A DNA stretch of 9,933 bases, taken from Bdellovibrio sp. GTDB taxonomy: Bacteria > Bdellovibrionota > Bdellovibrionia > Bdellovibrionales > Bdellovibrionaceae. Where the stretch lies: positions 1-9,933 of the forward strand of contig PSRN01000100.1 of the NCBI GenBank assembly GCA_003176075.1, read 5' to 3'. The notes under the pieces were generated by a model. It saw only the letters and a program-made list of their open reading frames with translations, did not search any database and was not told where the DNA came from. A program made the position numbers and the translations under genes. Below, one piece after another: positions 1-5,768 of this stretch (its first letter is position 1; every line of letters begins with the position of its first letter).

Positions 1-102
1 AAGCCGATCAAGGCAGCTCATCTCATCGACTCCATCGTCGACCTCGTCAAAGTCAAAGTTAATGATAAGCCAAGTTGGGGCGCCGCCGGTTTAAACCATT
101 AA
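1..102 (+). CDS. 3' end of an unidentified protein (partial)
   Basis: Frame 1 is open from the left edge and ends at the TAA at 100-102, giving 33 residues that finish in SWGAAGLNH. Codon use (GTC, GAC, CTC, ATC) resembles the neighbouring genes, and the stop falls just 16 bp before the convergent stop codon of flagellin 1, the tight convergent spacing expected of a real gene end. The visible tail has an amphipathic stretch (AAHLIDSIVDLVKVKV). There is too little sequence to name a family. It could be a chance open frame, but the position and codon pattern favour a real gene extending to the left. Confidence 0.5.
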   Translation, partial: KPIKAAHLIDSIVDLVKVKVNDKPSWGAAGLNH

Positions 103-118
103 GGAAAGGTTCATCAGT

Positions 119-952
119 TCATCCCAACAGCTTCAGGGCGACTTGCTGAATGTTGTTCGCCTGACCTAGGACTGACACTCCCGCTTGCGTCAATATATTG
201 TTGCGGGTGAACTCCGACGTTTCGGCGGCGATGTCGGCGTCGCGAATCCGGCTGTTGGCGGCGGAAAAGTTCTCATCCGCCACAAGCAGGTTTTGCGAGG
301 TCGAGACCAAGCGATTTTGTAGAGCTCCAAAATTAGCGCGGATCGCGTTCACCGAGGTCAGCGCATCATCGACAACGGTCAAAGATTCTTGCGCCGCCAC
401 TTTCGACGCCACTGTTTCAGCCGTGAGACCGAGAGCCTCCAAGGTCGCGTTGGCGGCCGCCGAATTGAAGGAAATGCGGTCTTTGAACGGATCGTTGTGC
501 ACACCCACCTGAAGATCAATCAGGCCGCCCGTCCCGTTGAGAAGATCATAGCCGTTGAAACTCGTTGAATCGGTAATTCGCTGAATCTCCGATTTGAGCT
601 GTTGGTATTCGGCATCGAGAAAGCGGCGTTCGGTGTCGCCGATCGTATCGGAAGCGGCTTGAACCCCCAGTTCACGCAGACGGATGAGGGAATTGGACAC
701 TTCATTCAAGCTGCCTTCCGCGACTTGCACGAGCGAGATTCCGTCGTTGGCGTTGCGGTTGGCCTGGCGGTAGCCGCGAATCAAGGCCCGCAAGTTCTCG
801 CTGATCGCGAGTCCCGCGGCATCATCGGCGGCGCGGTTGATGCGGAAACCTGAACTCAGTTTCTCCATGGCGGAGTGGAGCCCCCTTTGGGTGACGCTCA
901 GATTTTTGTGAGCATTCAAAGCAGCCACATTGGTGGCAATACGCAGGCCCAT
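119..952 (-). CDS. fliC: Flagellin (short, D0/D1-only type), copy 1
   Basis: Structural subunit of the flagellar filament, exported through the flagellar type III apparatus and polymerised outside the cell. The protein is 277 residues. The N-terminal D0/D1 domain (about 1-140) begins MGLRIATNVAAL and contains the conserved INRAADDAAGLAIS (38-51), NANDGISLVQVAEG (67-80) and LRELGVQAASDTIG (92-105) segments. The C-terminal D1/D0 domain (about 190-277) contains FGALQNRL, NSRIRDADIAAETSEFTR and the usual ending ALKLLG. There is almost no variable central D2/D3 region, so this is a minimal flagellin as in Bdellovibrio. The start at 952 is chosen because AAGGAGGAG lies 8 nt upstream; a longer in-frame start at 1021 adds 23 residues unlike any flagellin N-terminus. 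It is paralogous to the copy at 4682-5530. The number given to this fliC copy cannot be decided here. Confidence 0.96.
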   Translation of the reverse strand: MGLRIATNVAALNAHKNLSVTQRGLHSAMEKLSSGFRINRAADDAAGLAISENLRALIRGYRQANRNANDGISLVQVAEGSLNEVSNSLIRLRELGVQAASDTIGDTERRFLDAEYQQLKSEIQRITDSTSFNGYDLLNGTGGLIDLQVGVHNDPFKDRISFNSAAANATLEALGLTAETVASKVAAQESLTVVDDALTSVNAIRANFGALQNRLVSTSQNLLVADENFSAANSRIRDADIAAETSEFTRNNILTQAGVSVLGQANNIQQVALKLLG

Positions 953-960
953 GTAATGAT

Positions 961-969
961 CTCCTCCTT
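961..969 (-). promoter_or_regulatory. Strong Shine-Dalgarno of flagellin 1
   Basis: On the minus strand AAGGAGGAG is followed by 8 nt (atcattac) and the ATG at 952. It decides the start against the longer reading frame opening at 1021. The same AAGGAGGAG core precedes flagellin 2. Confidence 0.85.
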
Positions 970-1020
970 GTACCGCGCATCTTCCTGATGGGCCGCCAAT
1001 CCGTTCGGCGATAAAGCACA

Positions 1021-1042
1021 CGTGGCGGCTCCGCCGCCCACG
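1021..1042. repeat. GC-rich hairpin upstream of flagellin 1
   Basis: A near-perfect inverted repeat: left arm CGTGGCGGC, 3-4 nt loop, right arm GCCGCCCACG with one extra C as a bulge. It lies 68 nt upstream of the flagellin 1 start, between the candidate promoter and the ribosome binding site, so it would be in the 5' untranslated leader. No T-run follows it on either strand, which argues against an intrinsic terminator. The copy at 5580-5601 differs at only two loop positions when read on the opposite strand. Confidence 0.6.
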
Positions 1043-1085
1043 CTAGACGCTTTCTGCGCCAGTGCCTCTCGGTTCGGAATGCGCC

Positions 1086-1112
1086 AATTCGGCACGAGTC
1101 CAGATTTGTATC
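1086..1112 (-). promoter_or_regulatory. Candidate sigma28-like promoter of flagellin 1
   Basis: On the minus strand GCCGAATT (1093-1086) matches the first six positions of the flagellar sigma28 -10 element (GCCGATAA) except the sixth. It lies about 140 nt upstream of the start codon, a distance close to that of the GCCGATCT at flagellin 2. The -35 side (GATA or CAAA, depending on spacing) is poor. This is a weak candidate, supported mainly by its counterpart at the paralogue. Confidence 0.3.
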
Positions 1113-1225
1113 AAAATGACGAGCGTGGCGGCGAAGAATCAAGTCGGCGCCATTGGCGCGGGCACAATGTCTTCTCCAAGTCGCTTCCTTCTGATACTCA
1201 ACTTGCGTTCCCAGCCTGTCGATAA

Positions 1226-1333
1226 GTCCCGGCCCAAATTCAACTTCAACTTTTCAATCCCTCCGGAACGTGCCAACTCTACCAAGAAACCCAAACGGTA
1301 ACGACCGGAACTGACGGATATTTTTCGGTCATT
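1226..1333 (+). other. In-frame coding-like 5' extension of the fibre gene without a start codon
   Basis: The fibre reading frame stays open upstream of its first possible start (GTG 1334) as far as the TAA at 1223-1225. This stretch encodes VPAQIQLQLFNPSG, then TCQLYQETQTV, then TGTDGYFSVIVGTG. That is the pattern of the N-terminal beta-rich domain I associate with Bdellovibrionota fibre proteins (hydrophobic strands, a 'P.G.C.LY.E' turn and a 'G.FSV.IG.G' strand). None of its 36 codons is ATG, GTG, TTG or CTG. Together with 953-1225 (leader and promoter region of flagellin 1, with no gene I can support), it fills the gap between flagellin 1 and the GTG. A frameshift, assembly error or true 5' truncation just upstream of 1226 would explain it. 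Confidence 0.6.
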
Positions 1334-4300
1334 GTGGGCACCGGTACGACAACGGTATCAAATGCTTACAGCCTGGACCGGGTGTTTCAAAACCAAGGTA
1401 CTATGATTTCAACGTCGGCTTCAACGGCGACTTCCACTTCTCCCGCCAGTTGCAGTTATGCTCCGCAGGTCGGCGATGGACGCAGCATGAGCGTCTCGAT
1501 CAGCACCGATTCCGGCACCACTTGGGATAACTTGGGGAGCCTCACGCTTCTGCCGGCGGAGTTCGCTTCCACCGCCGAAAACATTGCCGGCTTCGCTCCC
1601 GCAAGCCTCCTTCGCGTGCAAGACAGCGGCGTCAACGGCAACATCAACCCCTTGACGACTTCGCAATTCAATCAGCTAATGAGTTTGTCGTCTGGAACTT
1701 CGGGCATTTACCTGCAGGCGAGCCCCTCCAAAGGAGCAGCCTTGCCATCAATCGCTGGTATGCCAGTTTCACCGGTTTCGGGAAGCATGTGGTACAACAC
1801 CTTGTCGAATTCGGTAATGTATTTCAACGGTACGACTTCAGTCGCCCTGGGAGCCGCCAACACGAGCACAGGCCTTTCTTCCCTGACTCTGGGTCCGGCT
1901 CTCACAGGCAATGGATCCGCAGGCGTCACCATGACTGCCCCTGGACTGTTGGACCTCAGCAACACCGGTGTGGCACCGGCGAGTTACGCCAAAGTGTCAG
2001 TCGATGCGAAGGGGCGGGTCACCGCCGGAACGGTCTTGAGCGCGCTGGATATCCCCGCGTTGTCGGCCGCGAAAATAACCAGCGGTACTCTTTCAGCTTC
2101 GAACGGTGGAACCGGCCTCGTACCGACGGCAAGCAGCGCCAACCAGCTGTTCGGCGTGAACGCGACGGGCTCGGGCACGGAATTTAAGTCGCTGATCCCG
2201 GGTTCCGGCATTGTTTTGGATACGACAGTGCCTGGCCAGGTCGTCATTTCCGCCACGGGCGGTACTTCCGGGACATCCAATGCCAACGTGACCTTGGCGG
2301 CATCATCTCTTTTTTCCGTGACGGGAAGTCCCGTCATCGGTTCCGGAACGCTCAGCCTTAGCCTTGCTTCACAGGCTGGAAATATGGTTTTGGCTTCGCC
2401 GAATGGCACGACGGGAATTCCCGTCTTCCGCGCCCTCAGCACGGCCGACCTGACAACGGGGACCTTGTCGACGGCGGTGATTCCGAATCTCGGTGCCGCC
2501 AAGATCTCCTCCGGCACGCTTTCTTCTTCGGTGGGCGGCACTGGTCTTGTGCCCGCAGCTGGCAACGCCAACACGCTTTACGGTGTGAACTCCGGCGGTT
2601 CAGGCAACGAGTTCAAAACCCTGGTGGGTTCCGCTGGAATCAGCATCAACACTTCCGTCCCTGGACAAATCACCATTTCGGGTTCCGGCGGTGGCGGTGG
2701 CACCGTGACCAGCGTTGGACTCGCGGGCAGCTCGCTGTTCAGTATTACCGGCAGCCCCATCACCTCGAACGGAACCTTGAACCTTGGTCTTACCTCTCAG
2801 GGCGGAAACATGATTCTGGCCTCACCCAGCGGCGGAAGCGGCACCCCTGCTTTCCGTGCTTTGACACTGGCTGATATTCCCGTTTTGCCAGCCACGGCGA
2901 TCAGTGGGGGGACTTTTTCCGCGTCACTAATTCCAGGCCTTGATGCTTCTCACATCGTGAGCGGAACAATCGGCAATTCACTGCTCAACGCCAGCCCTTC
3001 CCTGGGTGGCAGTTCACTTGTACTGCGGGATCCTTCAGGAAATTTTTCTGGCGGTGCCGTCGATGTCGCTTCATTATCTCTACGCGGATCGACTACCGGT
3101 TTTCTGACCATGACCGCCCCTGCTTCTTTTAGCAATTACTCTCTCACTCTGCCTGCCAACCCGGGTAGCGCGGGTCAGGTTCTGACCACCAATGGAACAG
3201 GGAATTTGAACTGGATGACCCTACCGCCGGCGCCCTGGGGAGTTTCGGGCGCCAATGTCTTTTACAACGCGGGAAATGTTGGAATCGGCACGACAAGTCC
3301 GACGAATCTTCTCGATGTGAGGTCAGCTTCAGGCCAATTCAGCCAAATTCATTTGGGCTCCAACGATGCAAGTGGAACCTACGCACAGGCGTCGCTGATA
3401 CTGGACGTAGGCAATACTGGAAGCAATGTGTGGATGATTCAGAACGACTACACTGGCTACCTCAAAGTTAGAAACTCCACCGGCTCCACCGCATTGGTGC
3501 TGAGTCAAAATGGAAACCTTTCAGTGAACACAATGCTGCAGTACAATATCTTGGATGTGGCTGGCAACGCGGCCTTTGGCTCCTTTGCTGGCCACAACAT
3601 GGCTCCCACCAACGGCGTGATCATCGGTGGCAGCCTCGGCGTGGGAGTCCCCAACCCGACCATGCTTCTGGATATAGGCGGAGCCGGCACCGGCGTCGAG
3701 GCCGCCATCACCAACACCGGCGGAACCGGTGGGTTCCCAAGCTTTGATATCAGTAACTTTGACAACAATCAGAACACCGCCCCACTGCTCAAGCTGATGT
3801 CCTCGCAGGGCACGCGCGGGTCGCCCCTGCCAGTGAACTCAGGACAGCGGCTGGGTAGCATTGTGGCGACCGGCCAGTGGAGCTCAACTCCCAATCAGGT
3901 TTGGACAGGTGCTTCGATTGATTTCACCGCCAGTTCCGCCTTTTCATCAATCAACGCGGGAACCTCGATCGCATTTAATACGGCCGACAACGGAACCAAC
4001 ACGACTGTCCAGCGGATGCTCATCGCACCCAACGGCAACGTGGGTATCGGTACGAGTTCGCCATCATACCTATTAGATGTAGCAATGCCGAATGCCAACG
4101 CTGTCGCGGCTCACTTTGCCAATACATCTGCGTCAGGTACGGCCCCGGCGATGTTCGCCGAAAATACCAGCACTGCCGCCCCGACCGTCATGATGGCGAA
4201 CAACGGAAGCGGGCCGGTTCTGCAGTTGGGTACTATGGGAAGCGGTATTCGCACAATCACCAACGCCACTGGCGTTTCTTGTTCGGGTTGGACAGGACCC

Positions 4301-4528
4301 GGTTACAGCGGCGGTAACATCACCGCTGGAGGGGCGGCGAACTGCAGCACTTCGTTTTCTCTCTCTGGAAGTAATAATACGGTGATTTGTTCCCCTATGA
4401 GCGGCTCCCAGCCGTTTCTTATCTCTTGTTCTTCAAACGGCGGAACGCTCATGATCAACATCGTCAACACGAGTTCCACGTCGACAGCGGCTCCGACCGG
4501 ATTTCGAGTGACCGCGATCAGTTTCTAG
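1334..4528 (+). CDS. Large mosaic tail-fibre/adhesin-like protein, 5' end uncertain
   Basis: At least 1064 residues from GTG 1334; no ribosome binding site precedes that codon, and the frame continues upstream to 1226. The protein is rich in Ser, Thr, Gly, Ala and Asn, with alternating short beta strands, as in trimeric fibres. Order (numbering from the GTG): N-terminal domain, about 1-130; phage-tail-fibre linker with SNTGVAPASYAKVSVDAKG and RVTAG, about 206-235; two tandem 128-129-residue repeats, 245-515; a segment of the type SYSLTLPANPGSAGQVLTTNG, about 583-630; four copies of a GNVGIGTTSPTNLLDV-like motif starting near 647, 727, 766 and 901; and a C-terminal region of about 90 residues with four cysteines, ending FRVTAISF. 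The architecture resembles the mosaic adhesive trimer (MAT) fibres known from Bdellovibrio, so prey or surface attachment is a reasonable inference. No peptidase S74 chaperone domain or signal peptide is visible. It may be a pseudogene or a silent copy if the 5' defect is real. Confidence 0.85.
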   Translation: MGTGTTTVSNAYSLDRVFQNQGTMISTSASTATSTSPASCSYAPQVGDGRSMSVSISTDSGTTWDNLGSLTLLPAEFASTAENIAGFAPASLLRVQDSGVNGNINPLTTSQFNQLMSLSSGTSGIYLQASPSKGAALPSIAGMPVSPVSGSMWYNTLSNSVMYFNGTTSVALGAANTSTGLSSLTLGPALTGNGSAGVTMTAPGLLDLSNTGVAPASYAKVSVDAKGRVTAGTVLSALDIPALSAAKITSGTLSASNGGTGLVPTASSANQLFGVNATGSGTEFKSLIPGSGIVLDTTVPGQVVISATGGTSGTSNANVTLAASSLFSVTGSPVIGSGTLSLSLASQAGNMVLASPNGTTGIPVFRALSTADLTTGTLSTAVIPNLGAAKISSGTLSSSVGGTGLVPAAGNANTLYGVNSGGSGNEFKTLVGSAGISINTSVPGQITISGSGGGGGTVTSVGLAGSSLFSITGSPITSNGTLNLGLTSQGGNMILASPSGGSGTPAFRALTLADIPVLPATAISGGTFSASLIPGLDASHIVSGTIGNSLLNASPSLGGSSLVLRDPSGNFSGGAVDVASLSLRGSTTGFLTMTAPASFSNYSLTLPANPGSAGQVLTTNGTGNLNWMTLPPAPWGVSGANVFYNAGNVGIGTTSPTNLLDVRSASGQFSQIHLGSNDASGTYAQASLILDVGNTGSNVWMIQNDYTGYLKVRNSTGSTALVLSQNGNLSVNTMLQYNILDVAGNAAFGSFAGHNMAPTNGVIIGGSLGVGVPNPTMLLDIGGAGTGVEAAITNTGGTGGFPSFDISNFDNNQNTAPLLKLMSSQGTRGSPLPVNSGQRLGSIVATGQWSSTPNQVWTGASIDFTASSAFSSINAGTSIAFNTADNGTNTTVQRMLIAPNGNVGIGTSSPSYLLDVAMPNANAVAAHFANTSASGTAPAMFAENTSTAAPTVMMANNGSGPVLQLGTMGSGIRTITNATGVSCSGWTGPGYSGGNITAGGAANCSTSFSLSGSNNTVICSPMSGSQPFLISCSSNGGTLMINIVNTSSTSTAAPTGFRVTAISF
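2066..2452 (+). repeat. Fibre internal repeat unit 1 (129 codons)
   Basis: Begins AAKITSGTLSASNGGTGLVP, contains FGVNATGSGTEFKSL, VPGQVVISATGG, SSLFSVTGSPVIGSGTLSL and GNMVLASPNG, and ends FRALSTADL. It aligns block for block with unit 2 at 2495-2878 while the DNA has diverged, so it is an old intragenic duplication. Confidence 0.85.
2495..2878 (+). repeat. Fibre internal repeat unit 2 (128 codons)
   Basis: Begins AAKISSGTLSSSVGGTGLVP, contains YGVNSGGSGNEFKTL, VPGQITISGSGG, SSLFSITGSPITSNGTLNL and GNMILASPSG, and ends FRALTLADI. It is one codon shorter than unit 1. A glycine-rich GSGGGGGTV stretch takes the place of GGTSGTSNANV. A short spacer (TTGTLSTAVIPNLG) joins the units, and a third degenerate start (ATAISGGTFSASLIPGLDA) follows unit 2. 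Confidence 0.85.
3272..4081 (+). repeat. Region with four 16-residue GNVGIGTTSP-LLDV motifs
   Basis: Motif copies start at 3272 (GNVGIGTTSPTNLLDV), 3512 (GNLSVNTMLQYNILDV, degenerate), 3629 (GSLGVGVPNPTMLLDI) and 4034 (GNVGIGTSSPSYLLDV). Each is followed by a non-homologous insert of about 25 to 120 residues. This module is common in bacterial fibre and S74-type proteins and probably marks the junctions of successive head modules. Confidence 0.75.
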
Positions 4529-4545
4529 TGGTGTAAAAGGAAAAT

Positions 4546-4570
4546 GTGGGACCCCGAACCGAGGTCCCAC
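4546..4570 (-). terminator. Intrinsic terminator of flagellin 2
   Basis: On the minus strand GTGGGACC pairs with GGTCCCAC. Three inner pairs (one of them T-G) extend the stem to 11 bp around a GTT loop, and ATTTTCCTTTT follows. It lies 112 nt after the flagellin 2 stop. On the plus strand it is 17 nt after the fibre stop, but there the inner stem has a C-A mismatch and no T-run follows, so it works less well for the fibre transcript, or acts bidirectionally with unequal strength. Confidence 0.65.
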
Positions 4571-4681
4571 GCGCAGGAAACATGTTCTCAAGAATCAGCA
4601 ACCTTGTCCCCTCCTGCCACTGCCGAACAAAATGGGGGTGATCGTTAGGATCAACAGCCCGGGACAGTCAGTGGATGGTCA

Positions 4682-5530
4682 TCATCCACCGAATGTTTTG
4701 TTCAGGAGTCCCAGTGCAATGTTCGCTGACTGATTTGCCTGTGCGAGAACCGAAGTTCCAGCCTGGAGCAAAATGTGTTGTCTGGTCATTTCGCTTGTTT
4801 CCTCGGCGACGTCGACATCGCGGATGCGAGAGTTGGCGGCGGCCATGTTCTCGACCGAGTTGTTGATATTGCTGACCGTTGTTTGCAAGCGATTTTGAAG
4901 AGCGCCGAAATCGGCCCGCATGGCTGAGACCGACGTGATCGCCTGGTCAATCGCCGAGAGGGCGTTTTGCGCCGAAGCCTTGTCGGCCACCGAGGTCAAA
5001 TTGATCCCGAGGGCCGCCGAGTTGGCGTCCGCTTTTGATGAGTCGAACGAGATTCGATCGATCTCTGGATTGTTGCGGATACCCACTTGGAAATCCATGA
5101 TCGATCCGACGCCCGCCAGAAGCTGGGTTCCATTAAACTCGGTGGCGTCGGCGATCCGGTCGATCTCTGAAATCAATTGGTCATATTCAACATTGAGGAA
5201 TTGCCTTTCCACCGGGCCGATGGTGTCGGAGGCGGCTTGCACTCCCAGTTCGCGCAAGCGGATGAGGATTGAGCTCAGCTCGTTCATCGCGCCCTCCGCG
5301 ACCTGCACCAGCGAGATCCCGTCGTTGGCGTTTCGAGCCGCCTGCTTCAGGCCTCGGATCTGCGCCCTGAGGCTTTCCGAGATCGCCAGACCGGCGGCAT
5401 CGTCCCCGGCCCGATTGATCCGGTAACCCGAGGCGAGCTTTTCCATACTCTTATCGAGACCGAGCTTCGTGTTCCACAGAACGCGCTGCGCGTTCAACGA
5501 AGCGGTGTTGGTATTGATCCGCAACCCCAT
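4682..5530 (-). CDS. fliC: Flagellin (short, D0/D1-only type), copy 2
   Basis: Filament subunit of 282 residues, paralogous to copy 1. The N-terminus MGLRINTNTASLNAQR is closer to the classical flagellin start. INRAGDDAAGLAIS, NANDGISLVQVAEG and LRELGVQAASDTIG are all present, as is the DFQVGIRNNPEIDRISFDSS block in the short middle and RIRDVDVAEETSEMTR in the C-terminal D1/D0 helix. There is essentially no surface-exposed D2/D3 domain. The tail reads ALGLLNKTFGG, six residues beyond the usual LLG/LLR end. The start at 5530 is fixed by AAGGAGGAGG five nt upstream; the longer frame to 5674 adds 48 residues of non-flagellin sequence. It has its own leader hairpin, a candidate sigma28-like promoter and a downstream terminator, so it is probably transcribed alone. 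Confidence 0.96.
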   Translation of the reverse strand: MGLRINTNTASLNAQRVLWNTKLGLDKSMEKLASGYRINRAGDDAAGLAISESLRAQIRGLKQAARNANDGISLVQVAEGAMNELSSILIRLRELGVQAASDTIGPVERQFLNVEYDQLISEIDRIADATEFNGTQLLAGVGSIMDFQVGIRNNPEIDRISFDSSKADANSAALGINLTSVADKASAQNALSAIDQAITSVSAMRADFGALQNRLQTTVSNINNSVENMAAANSRIRDVDVAEETSEMTRQHILLQAGTSVLAQANQSANIALGLLNKTFGG

Positions 5531-5535
5531 ATTAT

Positions 5536-5545
5536 CCTCCTCCTT
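5536..5545 (-). promoter_or_regulatory. Strong Shine-Dalgarno of flagellin 2
   Basis: On the minus strand AAGGAGGAGG is followed by five nt (ataat) and the ATG at 5530. It rules out the longer in-frame start at 5674. Confidence 0.85.
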
Positions 5546-5553
5546 GAGAATCC

Positions 5554-5575
5554 CCGGGTCCCGCCTGGGCGGGTC
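5554..5575 (-). other. Small leader stem-loop before flagellin 2 RBS
   Basis: On the minus strand CCCGCC is followed by CA and then GGCGGG, flanked by GGA and ACC, giving a compact GC-rich stem with an A-A mismatch. It lies between the larger hairpin at 5580-5601 and the ribosome binding site. It has no counterpart at flagellin 1. Confidence 0.4.
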
Positions 5576-5579
5576 CTTG

Positions 5580-5601
5580 CGTGGGCGGCAAAGCCGCCAC
5601 G
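5580..5601. repeat. GC-rich hairpin upstream of flagellin 2
   Basis: On the plus strand the arms CGTGGGCGGC and GCCGCCACG flank an AAA loop, with one bulged base. It sits 49 nt upstream of the flagellin 2 start. It is the partner of the 1021-1042 hairpin: the minus strand here and the plus strand there agree at 20 of 22 positions, with both differences in the loop. No T-run follows, so mRNA stabilisation or regulator binding is likelier than termination. Confidence 0.6.
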
Positions 5602-5679
5602 GGTATGTAGTCCAAAGTCTCCATCCTTGAGACTTGCCGAACACTCTTGTTCGAAGGGTTGATTCTTCTCTCACCAGTC

Positions 5680-5706
5680 AGATCGGCGTGTCCCGAAAAT
5701 CCTAAA
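5680..5706 (-). promoter_or_regulatory. Candidate sigma28-like promoter of flagellin 2
   Basis: On the minus strand GCCGATCT (5687-5680) matches six of eight positions of the sigma28 -10 consensus GCCGATAA. At the expected 15-nt distance the -35 position reads TTTA rather than TAAA. It lies about 155 nt upstream of the start, similar to the GCCGAATT upstream of flagellin 1. Confidence 0.35.
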
Positions 5707-5768
5707 GTGAGATTTCTCATTTTTTTCAGAATTGGACCTCGGTCCCGAACTGTGATCTGATATCTGCC

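Noticed and set aside
88..97. Ten-base palindrome GGTTTAAACC
   Set aside because: It is short, within the 3' end of the partial gene, with no partner or associated feature.
953..1021. Longer start for flagellin 1 at 1021 on the minus strand (23 extra residues)
   Set aside because: The extra residues are not flagellin-like, and AAGGAGGAG is placed correctly for the start at 952.
1062..1301. Plus-strand open frame of 79 codons just before the fibre gene
   Set aside because: Its end overlaps the coding-like fibre frame in a different phase and its sequence has no protein-like pattern. The part from ATG 1167 may be a frameshifted remnant, which is mentioned as a finding.
1984..2574. Minus-strand open frame of 196 codons within the fibre gene
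   Set aside because: It is antisense to clear fibre repeats, is proline/valine-rich from the complement of Gly/Thr/Ser codons, and has no recognisable domain.
1403..4528. Alternative fibre start at ATG 1403, with AAGG shortly upstream
   Set aside because: Fibre-like sequence clearly continues upstream to 1226, so this start would cut a domain in half.
4920..5426. Plus-strand open frame of 168 codons within flagellin 2
   Set aside because: It is a complement shadow of the conserved flagellin coding sequence.
5531..5674. Longer start for flagellin 2 at 5674 on the minus strand (48 extra residues)
   Set aside because: The extension runs through the leader hairpins and the RBS; MGLRINTN is the standard flagellin N-terminus.
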